From: Tenacibaculum sp.
Lineage (GTDB): Bacteria; Bacteroidota; Bacteroidia; Flavobacteriales; Flavobacteriaceae
Assembly: GCA_022448525.1 (NCBI GenBank)
Contig: JAKVCX010000006.1
Location: forward strand, 186,001 to 250,000
DNA length: 64,000 bases
Reading direction: 5' to 3'
A model generated the notes under the pieces. It was not told the DNA's origin and made no database searches. It was given only the letters and a program-made list of their open reading frames with translations. Below are positions 38,988-47,688 of the stretch, piece after piece (position 1 is the first letter of the stretch; the number at the start of each line of letters is the position of its first letter). Both the position numbers and the translations under genes were made by a program.

Positions 38988-40331
38988 TTATGCTTTGCTA
39001 AATATGCGTTTCCAACTTTTCTTTTTTACCTGAATATTAGTCCCATTTTCCCTATTGAATTTTGAAACTATTTCTTGTTCATACTGTTTATAAAACTCAG
39101 GATCAAAATTTGCATCAGCTAAATGTTCAAGTACATGATTTACAGATTTCTTTTCGGTTAATACTTTGTCGAAAAACTCATGACGCATTCTAATTCCAAA
39201 GGTGTTTATCCCAATAAATTCTTTAGAATCTTTATCAAAGTTTAAGTGAATGGCCATTTTACCATCTTTATGTTGCCAGAAAAAACGTGCTTCATTTTCT
39301 CTTGGTTTCGCCCAAACCCAACCATAAGTTTGGTATTCAATATCAATAAATTTCGCAGAGTTAAACCAATGTCCTGGTTTGTATTCGGTAGGATTTCCAC
39401 AAATGGTTTGTGCAACAGTTTCGCCCATCATTCTTCCTGTATACCAAACAGCTTCAATTGGTCTTCTTTGTCCTATAGCTTCTCTTTGTTCTGCGCAGTC
39501 ACCAATAGCGTAAACATCTTTAATATTTGTTTCCAAAGAACGATTTACTAATACACCACGGTTTGTTTCAATTTCAGAACTTTTTACAAATTCTATGTTA
39601 GGAGAAACTCCAGCAGTTAAGCCAACAACATTACATTCAATTTCTTCTCCTGTTTCAGCAATTACAATAGATTTAACTTGTCCTTTTTCATCGGATTTAA
39701 TCTCTTTTAGATTTACTCCTAATCTTAAATCAATATGATTGTCTACAATTTCTTTATTAATCATTTCTGATTCTTCGTCCGGTAAAACTCCGTTCCAGAA
39801 ACTCTTTTCTCTTACTAAAAAAGTAACAGGAATATTTCTGCTGTGTAGCATTTCGGCTAGTTCAATTCCAATTAAACCACCGCCAACTATTACAGCACGT
39901 TTACAAACTTTATTATTTGGTGCATACTTTTCTAAGCTATCTAAATCCTGTTTATGGTACATGCCCATAACACCATTTAAATCTTGACCTGGCCAACCAA
40001 ACTTATTTGGTTTAGACCCCGTAGCTATAATTAATTTATCATAAGCAAAAGATTCGTTGTTTTCAAGAATCAGATTTTTGTTATTAGCATCAATACTAGC
40101 AACTCGTGCTTGTTTTAACTCTATTCTGTTTTTACTCCAAAACCAATCTTCATAAGGTTTGGTGTTTTCAAATTTCATGTGTCCCATGTAAATATACATG
40201 AGTGCCGTTCTTGAAAAGAAGTGAGGAGTTTCAGAAGAGATAATGGTAATTTTTTTGTCGGACAGTTTACGGATATGGCGCGCAGCCGTTACTCCAGAAA
40301 CTCCGTTACCAATAATAACGATATGTTCCAT
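38988..40331 (-). CDS. NAD(P)/FAD-dependent oxidoreductase (NirB/rubredoxin-reductase-like)
   Basis: 447 residues. N-terminal FAD-binding GNGVSGVTAARHIRK (G8-x-G-x2-G), ATGSKP, second dinucleotide fold VIVGGGLIGIELAEML and the FAD-binding VYAIGDCAE. The region after residue 320 (YGWVWAKPRENEARFFWQHKDGKM) is longer than in rubredoxin reductases, so the partner may differ. It is first in a tightly spaced leftward operon, 15 bases before the polyferredoxin. Likely a cytosolic flavoprotein that feeds electrons to that membrane protein (inference). Confidence 0.87.
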   Translation of the reverse strand: MEHIVIIGNGVSGVTAARHIRKLSDKKITIISSETPHFFSRTALMYIYMGHMKFENTKPYEDWFWSKNRIELKQARVASIDANNKNLILENNESFAYDKLIIATGSKPNKFGWPGQDLNGVMGMYHKQDLDSLEKYAPNNKVCKRAVIVGGGLIGIELAEMLHSRNIPVTFLVREKSFWNGVLPDEESEMINKEIVDNHIDLRLGVNLKEIKSDEKGQVKSIVIAETGEEIECNVVGLTAGVSPNIEFVKSSEIETNRGVLVNRSLETNIKDVYAIGDCAEQREAIGQRRPIEAVWYTGRMMGETVAQTICGNPTEYKPGHWFNSAKFIDIEYQTYGWVWAKPRENEARFFWQHKDGKMAIHLNFDKDSKEFIGINTFGIRMRHEFFDKVLTEKKSVNHVLEHLADANFDPEFYKQYEQEIVSKFNRENGTNIQVKKKSWKRIFSKA

Positions 40332-40430
40332 GTTTTTGAGAATTGCTTTTGCTTATGTCGATACAAAAGATAAGAATTTACGATTGTTTTAAATTTAGAA
40401 TAATTTTAAATAAGGAGAATTAAGAAAAAT

Positions 40431-40450
40431 AATGTGTAATGCGTCACATT
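40431..40450. promoter_or_regulatory. CRP/FNR-type palindromic operator
   Basis: AATGTG (40431-40436) and CACATT (40445-40450) form a perfect inverted repeat; inside it, TGTGT-N6-TCACA differs from the canonical CRP half-site pair TGTGA-N6-TCACA by one base. It lies in the divergent intergenic region between the FAD oxidoreductase and the barrel protein, 45 bases before the latter's ATG. A second TTAGGTCA motif follows at 40461-40468. Confidence 0.6.
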
Positions 40451-40494
40451 TCACTACGACTTAGGTCAAGACTTTTTATAAAATACTAATAACA

Positions 40495-41370
40495 ATGAAA
40501 AGAATTTCAATTTTAATAACAGCAATGTTATTTAGCGTTGCTTCATTTTCTCAGGAAGAAGAAAAAGAAGAGAAAAACAACTTACAAGTTTTTACACCAT
40601 CTAAATTATTGAACAAAGGTCAGTGGGACATAAAATGGTTTAATGGTTTGTATACTGAAACAAAACAAACAGGAGCAAATAGCAGTGATTCTAGAGATAT
40701 AAATAGACAGAATTTCTTTACATCAACGTTAGAAGTATTTACCGGTATTTCTGATAATAACAGAATTAATGTTGGGGGAATTATTGAGTTCCGTTCGAAT
40801 ACATTTGGAGGAAGACAAGCGCTTTCAGTTTTTAGTTTAGAAGATACAACTTCTGATAGAAAAGGGATTTCTTCAATCGCTCCTTCTGTTAAAATTCAAC
40901 CATTTGAAAACATTGGAAATTTCTCGATTCAAAGTTCTATTCATATTCCATTATTAGAAAGTGGAGACGAGGCGAATGCAGATGGATTTTTAGATCAAAC
41001 AGCTTGGTCTTTCCAAAATAGATTCTTCTATGATTACACTTTTGCTAGTGGAAAATGGCAATTATTTACAGAATTAAATACAGAGTATGGTTTTGGAGAT
41101 GATAAAAGTTTTGCAAATAACACATTTTTAGTAGTTCCTGGAGCATTCATGAGTTACTTCCCAACTCGAGATGCTACAGTGTTAGTTTTTGCGCAACACT
41201 CACAACGTTTTGGAGATTTCGAACAAGATAATACAGCGTTAGGATTAGGAGGAAAATACCAACTTACTGATGTTTTAAATATTGAAGTATTATATAGTAA
41301 TATTGTTCGAGGATATAACTTTCAAGGTTTAGGAGAAACATACAGTATCGGATTAAGAGCCTTATTTTAA
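40495..41370 (+). CDS. Outer-membrane beta-barrel protein, family unassigned
   Basis: 291 residues. Signal peptide MKRISILITAMLFSVASFSQ, an acidic stretch (EEEKEEK), then alternating hydrophobic strands with aromatic girdles (WDIKWFNGLYTET, FFYDYTF, WQLFTELNTEYGFG, NIEVLYSNIVRGY) and a final strand SIGLRALF ending in Phe, the barrel-insertion signal. I recognise no named family; it may be a meta-pathway or transporter-like small barrel. First gene of a rightward cluster opposite the CRP/FNR-type site. Confidence 0.75.
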   Translation: MKRISILITAMLFSVASFSQEEEKEEKNNLQVFTPSKLLNKGQWDIKWFNGLYTETKQTGANSSDSRDINRQNFFTSTLEVFTGISDNNRINVGGIIEFRSNTFGGRQALSVFSLEDTTSDRKGISSIAPSVKIQPFENIGNFSIQSSIHIPLLESGDEANADGFLDQTAWSFQNRFFYDYTFASGKWQLFTELNTEYGFGDDKSFANNTFLVVPGAFMSYFPTRDATVLVFAQHSQRFGDFEQDNTALGLGGKYQLTDVLNIEVLYSNIVRGYNFQGLGETYSIGLRALF

Positions 41371-41416
41371 GACTAGTTTAATGAAGAAAAATGATTGTAA
41401 TCGTTATTTTTAACGT

Positions 41417-42418
41417 ATGAAAGTAAGATTATTTTTCTTGGTTATAGGTTTTACATTTTTCCTTTCTTGCAACAGTCAGAAGAAAAAAATAAACGGATTA
41501 AGTTTTGTAGCCTCTTCGGAAGCTATTAAAGATAAACATGTACAACCTGTTAAAAAGGCATCAGCGAATTATGTTTCACTGATGCCTTTCGGTTTTATAA
41601 AAGATTTATCATCTCCAAATGTTCGGTACAATTCTAAGTGGCAATGGTTTGGTGAAAAGAAAGAAGGAATTCATCAGTATGCATCAGCTTTTAAAAAAGA
41701 ACAAATTAAGATTATGTTGAAACCTCAAATTTGGGTTTCAAGAGGTGAATTTACAGGATACATTGAAATGAAATCAGAAGAACAATGGAAACAGTTAGAA
41801 GAAACATATTCGAAGTTCATTTTAGATTATGCGAAATTGGCCGAAGAAATAAAAGCCGAAATCTTTTGTATTGGTACTGAGTTAGAAAAGTTTGTAATAA
41901 ACAGACCTTTATATTGGGCAAAACTGATACAAGAAATTAAAAAGGTTTATTCAGGGAAGTTAACCTACGCAGCCAATTGGGATGAGTTTAGAAGAGTTCC
42001 TTTCTGGGCTGAGTTAGATTTTATTGGAGTAGATGCTTACTTTCCGTTAAGTGATCAAAAAACTCCAACTGTTGAAGAGTTTGAAACAGGTTGGAATACA
42101 CATAAAATAGTAATTGGTAATCTGCAAAAGAAGCTTAATAAACCAATTTTGTTTACTGAGTTTGGTTATAGAAGTGTTCATTATACAGGAAAAGAACCTT
42201 GGAAATCAGATAGAATTAAAGGAGAAGTGGATTTACAAGCTCAGAGTAATGCTACCCAAGCAATTTATAATCAGTTTTGGAAAGAAGATTGGTTTGCTGG
42301 CGGTTTTTTATGGAAATGGTTTCACGATCATGAAAAGGTAGGTGGAACGAATAATAATAGGTTTACGCCTCAGAATAAACCTGTAGAAAAATTAATTCAA
42401 AAATTATATGCGCAATAA
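41417..42418 (+). CDS. GH113-like glycoside hydrolase lipoprotein
   Basis: 333 residues. Lipoprotein signal MKVRLFFLVIGFTFFLSC with the lipid-modified Cys at residue 18, followed by NSQKKK. TIM-barrel segments match family GH113 (beta-mannanase): MLKPQIWVSRGEFTGYI, the acid/base Glu in FCIGTELEKF, LTYAANWDEFRRVPFW, LDFIGVDAYFPLS and the nucleophile Glu in ILFTEFGYRS, ending FAGGFLWKWFHD. Likely cleaves a mannose-containing or related glycan at the outer membrane. Substrate is inferred from family only. The next gene overlaps its end by 11 bases. Confidence 0.83.
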   Translation: MKVRLFFLVIGFTFFLSCNSQKKKINGLSFVASSEAIKDKHVQPVKKASANYVSLMPFGFIKDLSSPNVRYNSKWQWFGEKKEGIHQYASAFKKEQIKIMLKPQIWVSRGEFTGYIEMKSEEQWKQLEETYSKFILDYAKLAEEIKAEIFCIGTELEKFVINRPLYWAKLIQEIKKVYSGKLTYAANWDEFRRVPFWAELDFIGVDAYFPLSDQKTPTVEEFETGWNTHKIVIGNLQKKLNKPILFTEFGYRSVHYTGKEPWKSDRIKGEVDLQAQSNATQAIYNQFWKEDWFAGGFLWKWFHDHEKVGGTNNNRFTPQNKPVEKLIQKLYAQ

Positions 42419-43139
42419 ATTCTTACTACTCATATGTATCGCTTTATTTTATTCTTGTTCTGATGATAGAGAAAGAATTTTATTGTCTGAGAATTTGAAT
42501 GATTATCTACAGTTTCATTCTAATAGAATTCAAGATGAAGTGATTGCTTGTGCGGGAAATGATGAACAAAAAACCGATTTGGTTTATGTGTACTATTACC
42601 CAATTTCTGGAAGTACGGAATTTCAATATTATGAGACTAACGATGTAAATGTTGATCCAAATAATTTTTCTAATTACAATTTAAAAAAGTTACCGTCAAA
42701 TAATGTTCTTGGTAATAAATTATCCAGATTCGTGAGAGATGAAAATCACGAAGCTTGGGGAATTGTTACCTTTTTAACGAATGGAAAAATACATAAATCG
42801 AATCCAATTCGATTAAAACATAAATCAACCCAAACACAATATATCAATAATCTAACTGTAGAAAACACTACACCAATATCACCAAAATTTTCTTGGAATG
42901 AAAGTAACACCATGGAAGATGTTATTTATTTTCAGGCCATAGTAGATGAAAATGATAATTTTATTTCTGGAACATATACTACGGAACGTTGTTTTCGTTA
43001 TTACGATACATCCAATGTTGTTTTAACTATCAATGAACAAACTCCAGAAGATTTAAATCCATCAATAAATTACACAATGACTGTTTTAGGGGTAAGTGAA
43101 GATAATTGGGTGAATTTATATAGTGAGAAAAAGTTTTAG
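42408..43139 (+). CDS. Lipoprotein of unknown function
   Basis: 243 residues with a lipoprotein signal (MRNKFLLLICIALFYSC, Cys 17). The mature part is beta-rich with a possible Cys pair (IACAGN near residue 48 and TERCF near residue 197); a repeat of WNES/FQAIVDEN-type strands resembles an immunoglobulin-like fold. I recognise no family. It begins within the GH113-like gene and ends 28 bases before the Omp85-like gene, so it is probably part of the same transcript and on the outer membrane. Confidence 0.78.
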   Translation: MRNKFLLLICIALFYSCSDDRERILLSENLNDYLQFHSNRIQDEVIACAGNDEQKTDLVYVYYYPISGSTEFQYYETNDVNVDPNNFSNYNLKKLPSNNVLGNKLSRFVRDENHEAWGIVTFLTNGKIHKSNPIRLKHKSTQTQYINNLTVENTTPISPKFSWNESNTMEDVIYFQAIVDENDNFISGTYTTERCFRYYDTSNVVLTINEQTPEDLNPSINYTMTVLGVSEDNWVNLYSEKKF

Positions 43140-43167
43140 ATTATTGAAGAAAGATAGATAAGACCCA

Positions 43168-44427
43168 ATGCTAAAAAAACTATTATTTACTTTTTGTTTA
43201 CTTGCCTTTTTAAGTACGAATGCTCAGGATAAGATTGTATACGATATCAAAGTAAAAGGTGTTAAAAAAACCAGACCTTCTTTTGTGAAAAAGCTTCTTG
43301 AAACAAAGTCAGGAAGTGTCTTAGATTCAATTACCTTAGAAAAAGATATTACCGTTTTAAAACGATTACCAGGAGTTGCACATGCTTATTATCAAGTTTT
43401 TCATTCACATGATAATTTGTATAATGTATTTGTATATATACAGGAGAACTTTACGATTATTCCTGAGTTAGCTTTTTGGACAACAACAAACAATCAGTTT
43501 GCATATAAAATAGGGGTTTACGAGTACAATTTTTTGGGTAGAAATATTGCCGTTGGAGGATTCTATCAGAATAACGGCTACAACACATATTCCTTTAATG
43601 TTCGAGCTCCAAACTTATTCACTAGAAAATTAGGTTTAGCATTTACGCATCAAAATTGGAAAAGTGAAGAACCTTTATTTTTCAATAATCAATCTGCAAA
43701 TTACTTATATAACAATATTTCCACAGAGATTTTAGGATTGTATCAAATCGATTTTAATCATCATCTAACCTTTGGAGTTAACTATTTTCAGGAGAGATAT
43801 GAATATCTAAGAGGAGCTACTAGTCCTAGTGTTCCTCAGAATTTGAAAGTAGATAAAATCTTATACAAACTCTTATATAACTATGAAGATTTAGATTATT
43901 ATTACCATTACTTAGATGGTTTTAAAAGCATCTTGTATTTGCAATATGTTACCTCCCAAAACGATTTCCAAGATCAGTTTATGATTGCTTGGAACGACTT
44001 CTTTTATTATGATAGAATTGGAAAAAAAGGAAACTGGGCAAACAGATTAAGAATTGGTTTCGCATCAAATAATGAATCGCCATTTGCTCCTTTTGCTTTG
44101 GATAATAATATTAATTTAAGAGGTGTAGGAATTATTGTAGATAGGGGAACAGCAAGTATTGTTTATAATACTGAATACAGACATACCTTGTATGATAAAA
44201 AGTGGTTTGCTTTACAGGCAAATGCATTTATAGATGCAGGAACTTGGCGTCAACCAGGTGGAGAAATAAATGATTTTTGGGAAGACAGAAATATTCAGTT
44301 ATTTTCTGGAGTAGGACTGCGTTTTATTAACAAAAAAATCTACAATGCAATTTTTAGAATTGATTACGGATTTAGTTTAAAAAATAATACCAGAGGTTTA
44401 GTTTTTGGTATCGGACAATATTTTTGA
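43168..44427 (+). CDS. Short Omp85/BamA-superfamily protein with one POTRA-like domain
   Basis: 419 residues. After a signal peptide (MLKKLLFTFCLLAFLSTNAQ) there is a single POTRA-like unit (DIKVKGVKKTRPSFVKKLLETKSG...LPGVAHAYYQVF, about 22-100) and then a barrel with YEYNFLGRNIAVGGFYQ and NINLRGVGIIV in place of the usual (V/I)RG(F/Y) L6 motif. The last strand ends GLVFGIGQYF. Much smaller than BamA (five POTRAs), so it is not the main insertase. It could help assemble or export the neighbouring lipoproteins or barrel protein (inference). Confidence 0.78.
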   Translation: MLKKLLFTFCLLAFLSTNAQDKIVYDIKVKGVKKTRPSFVKKLLETKSGSVLDSITLEKDITVLKRLPGVAHAYYQVFHSHDNLYNVFVYIQENFTIIPELAFWTTTNNQFAYKIGVYEYNFLGRNIAVGGFYQNNGYNTYSFNVRAPNLFTRKLGLAFTHQNWKSEEPLFFNNQSANYLYNNISTEILGLYQIDFNHHLTFGVNYFQERYEYLRGATSPSVPQNLKVDKILYKLLYNYEDLDYYYHYLDGFKSILYLQYVTSQNDFQDQFMIAWNDFFYYDRIGKKGNWANRLRIGFASNNESPFAPFALDNNINLRGVGIIVDRGTASIVYNTEYRHTLYDKKWFALQANAFIDAGTWRQPGGEINDFWEDRNIQLFSGVGLRFINKKIYNAIFRIDYGFSLKNNTRGLVFGIGQYF

Positions 44428-44439
44428 TAATTACATAAA

Positions 44440-44523
44440 CGTCATTACGAAGCCAAAAAGGCTGAAGTAATCTTTCAAGATTACCACAAAAACTTCATTT
44501 TATTCCATTTTTTCGCAATGACG
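44440..44523. repeat. REP/MITE-like palindromic element
   Basis: An 84-bp element with ends CGTCATTACGAA and TTCGCAATGACG (inverted, 11 of 12 matching). Inside are the hairpins AGCC/GGCT (44451-44463) and GTAATCT/AGATTAC (44467-44484). The CGTCATTGCGA terminus is a familiar signature of REP-like elements mobilised by Y1 (RAYT) transposases. It lies between the Omp85-like and S46 genes, which converge here. I saw only this copy in the window. Confidence 0.75.
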
Positions 44524-44548
44524 ATTACAAAATTGCTAGATTACCAAT

Positions 44549-46636
44549 CTACTTCTTCGGATGAACTAATTTCATTTCATCAATTAAATGTTTTGCTCCT
44601 GCGTATTTATCAATAATGAATAAAATATAACGAGCATCTACCATAATGTTTCTACAAATCTCAGGATCGTAGTTCATATCACTCATGGTACCTTCCCACA
44701 CGCGATCGAAATTTAATCCAACTAAGTTTCCATTAGCATCAATAGCTGGACTTCCAGAGTTTCCTCCAGTGGTATGATTTGTTCCTAAGAAACAAACAGG
44801 AACCTTCCCATTTTTATCAGCGTATTGTCCGTAATCTTTAGCTTTGTATAAGTCTCTTAGTTTTTGAGGAACATCGAATTCATAATCACCAGGAACATAT
44901 TTTTCAATAACTCCATCTAAATAACTTACTGGATTATAATACACAGCATCTCTTGGCGAATATCCACGAACTTGACCATAAGTAACACGTAAAGTACTGT
45001 TAGCATCTGGGAAATAACGCGCTTTTGGTAAGGCTTCCATTAAAGCTTTCATATATTGTTTTTGTAAAGCAACAATAGGCTGATTTTTTTGTTGAAACTC
45101 ACGATTAATTTGTGCGTAAAATTCCTGAATCATAGGTTTTGCGTAAGCATATGCTGCATCTTCATTTAGTTTCTTAACAACTTCATCAGCTGATCCTTCT
45201 AATAACTGCAATGCTTTATCTAAATCTGTAAAGCTAGTAGTATCATAAATAGAAGCATCTGCATTTTTATTATACAAAGGCATTACATTTTTAAATACAC
45301 CTTTATCTACATTTACATCATAGTTTTTATGAATTCCTTTTAATCTTCCAATTAGTGAATTCTTCACTTTATCAAATAATTCAGGTTTGTTTTTAGCAGC
45401 CATTTCTAGTTCAAATGATCTAAAAGTCATTTGCATTAATTCATTTGTAATTAAAAATACTTCGATAAAGTTTCTTCGCTTAATATTAATGCTTGAAAAA
45501 TCTTTGTATAACTTTTCAAATTCAGGTAAAATGTTACCATATTTTCCTTCAAGACCCTTTTCTTTAAGTGCTTTTTTAAAGATTTCTTCAAATTCTACAC
45601 GTTGTTGAATGGCATTACTTTTTTGAATTCCTAAATTTTCACCAATCCATTTTTTCCATGCATTAGCAATTCTAGCTTGTTTGGAAGCGTATTTAATTCT
45701 TACTGCATCACTAGCTTTCATTTGCGCATCAATTTCCTTTAAAGCAGCTTCTCTAATTGCAATATTACTTGGGTTAAATTCTTGCGTAATGTGTTTAATA
45801 GCTGTTGCTGGTAAATATTCATTTGTTCTTCCAGGGAAACCAAAAACTAACGTAAAATCACCTTCCTCTACGCCGTCTAAAGAAACAGGTAAAAAGTGTT
45901 TAGGCTTATAAGGTACATTATCTTTACTATACTTTGCAGGACGATTGTTTTTATCTGCATAAATTCTGAATAAAGAAAAATCACCAGTATGACGAGGGAA
46001 AACCCAGTTATCAGTATCGCTACCAAACTTACCAATACTGCTTGGTGGCGCTCCTACTAAACGAATATCTTCAAATCGTTCGGTAACAAATAAGAAATAT
46101 TGGTTTCCTTTATAAAACGGACTAACCTTTACTAATTGCCAATCTTCTTTTTTAGTCGATTCTTTTATTCCATTTATATTCTTGTCAATCGCAGATTGTT
46201 TTTCACGTTCTGTCATTGAATCTGTAACTCCAGCTAAAGCTTTAGTGGTTACATCTTCAATTCTAACAATAAATTCCACATATAGGTTGTTATTTGGCAA
46301 TTCTTCATCTAAATTCATTGCCCAGAATCCATTTTTTAAATAATCATTTTCCAGTGAAGAATGTGATTGAATTTGTCCAAACCCACAGTGGTGATTTGTT
46401 AAAATTAATCCTTTAGAAGAAATTATTTCACTTGTACAACCTCCGTTAAAGTGACCAATTGCATCTTTTAAACTAGAGTTATTTACATCGTAAATATCTT
46501 TTGCTGAAAGCTTACTTCCTAAAGATTTCATTTCTTGTTCATTCATTCCTTCTAACAAAGAAGGAATCCACATTCCACCTTGTTGTGCGGTAACTTGAAC
46601 AAAAAGAAATAGGAATAAAAATTTTATATATCTCAT
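44549..46636 (-). CDS. dpp11: S46 family dipeptidyl peptidase, DPP11-type
   Basis: 695 residues with signal peptide. The S46 catalytic triad is readable: His in LTNHHCGFGQIQ, Asp in FGSDTDNWVFPRHTGDFS, and Ser627 in GGNSGSP. Arg645 lies 18 residues after the Ser, in NFDRVWEGTMSD. In this family Arg at that position (673 in P. gingivalis) marks DPP11 with preference for Asp/Glu at P1, while DPP7 has Gly. It removes dipeptides in the periplasm to feed peptide catabolism. The residue call rests on my alignment by spacing. Confidence 0.85.
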   Translation of the reverse strand: MRYIKFLFLFLFVQVTAQQGGMWIPSLLEGMNEQEMKSLGSKLSAKDIYDVNNSSLKDAIGHFNGGCTSEIISSKGLILTNHHCGFGQIQSHSSLENDYLKNGFWAMNLDEELPNNNLYVEFIVRIEDVTTKALAGVTDSMTEREKQSAIDKNINGIKESTKKEDWQLVKVSPFYKGNQYFLFVTERFEDIRLVGAPPSSIGKFGSDTDNWVFPRHTGDFSLFRIYADKNNRPAKYSKDNVPYKPKHFLPVSLDGVEEGDFTLVFGFPGRTNEYLPATAIKHITQEFNPSNIAIREAALKEIDAQMKASDAVRIKYASKQARIANAWKKWIGENLGIQKSNAIQQRVEFEEIFKKALKEKGLEGKYGNILPEFEKLYKDFSSINIKRRNFIEVFLITNELMQMTFRSFELEMAAKNKPELFDKVKNSLIGRLKGIHKNYDVNVDKGVFKNVMPLYNKNADASIYDTTSFTDLDKALQLLEGSADEVVKKLNEDAAYAYAKPMIQEFYAQINREFQQKNQPIVALQKQYMKALMEALPKARYFPDANSTLRVTYGQVRGYSPRDAVYYNPVSYLDGVIEKYVPGDYEFDVPQKLRDLYKAKDYGQYADKNGKVPVCFLGTNHTTGGNSGSPAIDANGNLVGLNFDRVWEGTMSDMNYDPEICRNIMVDARYILFIIDKYAGAKHLIDEMKLVHPKK

Positions 46637-46677
46637 TTGGTTTATTTGTTTATCCGCTAAAGATACAAATAGCCAAA

Positions 46678-47562
46678 TTATTTTTTATTTAAAGGATATA
46701 ATTCTTGATTTAAAAAGTCTTGAGGAAACTTGTCATCACCTTCAAAACCAATTTCAATATCTCTACCTGAATGAGGAATATAGTCTGTTTTAAAAATGTA
46801 ATCCCATAAACTTAAGGTAATTCCGAAGTTAACTCCGTCTTTCCTATCTTCTGGAAGTTCTTTCGCATGATGCCAAATATGCATTTTGGGATTGTTTAAA
46901 ATGTATTTCAAAAATCCATAATCCCAATTGATATTGGCATGATTTAAATGTCCGATAGTAATATTAAAGAAGTGAACAATTGCAACATCTTGAGCTGTAA
47001 AACCTCCCATAATTGCCAAAGGAATATATTTTAATGATTTGTATACAACAGGTTCCATCCAATGATAACGAAGATGCGCAGCAAATCCCATTTGTTTTAC
47101 CGAATGATGCACTTTATGGAAGTTCCATAAAAACTCGTATTTGTGCAACAATCGATGTGTACACCATTGCACAAAATCAATAATAATAAAGAAGGTAAAA
47201 ATACGAAGCCAGTATGGAAAAGAGTTAATGTCAAATAATTGAAAGCTAGAAATAGATAAACCTACAAAACCTAATACATCATTAAAAGCTTGTGCAGTTG
47301 TATTTGATAAAGCAATTAAAACAATAAGATTTAAAATGAAAAAGTTGAAAAACATATAAAAGGTGTCCAACCAAAAGTCTTTTCTAAAGAAAGGTTGATT
47401 TTTCCGCCAAGGAAAGGCTACTTCTAGTATGCAAACTATAATAGAAATTAGAATTAATCCGTAAAAATAATTCTCCCAATTCAGTTCAAAAAGAACAGAT
47501 TGCTTGATATAATTCCAATAACCACTATATGAATTAGAAATAATTTCAAGATATTTTTCCAT
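46678..47562 (-). CDS. Sterol desaturase / fatty acid hydroxylase superfamily protein
   Basis: 294 residues, five or so hydrophobic helices. The di-iron His clusters are present: HRLLH in WCTHRLLHKYEFLW, HKVHH, the HLRYH region and HIWHH. These bind the non-haem iron that hydroxylates or desaturates membrane lipids or carotenoids. No carotenoid or sterol genes flank it, so the substrate is unknown. It faces leftward, with about 126 bases and a terminator before the next gene upstream. Confidence 0.88.
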   Translation of the reverse strand: MEKYLEIISNSYSGYWNYIKQSVLFELNWENYFYGLILISIIVCILEVAFPWRKNQPFFRKDFWLDTFYMFFNFFILNLIVLIALSNTTAQAFNDVLGFVGLSISSFQLFDINSFPYWLRIFTFFIIIDFVQWCTHRLLHKYEFLWNFHKVHHSVKQMGFAAHLRYHWMEPVVYKSLKYIPLAIMGGFTAQDVAIVHFFNITIGHLNHANINWDYGFLKYILNNPKMHIWHHAKELPEDRKDGVNFGITLSLWDYIFKTDYIPHSGRDIEIGFEGDDKFPQDFLNQELYPLNKK

Positions 47563-47640
47563 ACCACTAAGATACTGCTTTGATTACAGAGAATTCAAAG
47601 GAAGGCAATAGCTTTTTATTATAGTATTATTATTCAAACA

Positions 47641-47668
47641 AACGCCTTAAGTATAAACTCAAGACGTT
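47641..47668 (-). terminator. Probable terminator of the NmrA-like operon
   Basis: On the minus strand AACGTCTTGAG pairs with CTTAAGGCGTT (two G-U pairs) around a 6-base loop, then TGTTTGAATAATAAT. It lies 21 bases beyond the stop of the NmrA-like gene. Confidence 0.55.
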
Positions 47669-47688
47669 GTAAAATTGAATGTTCGTTT

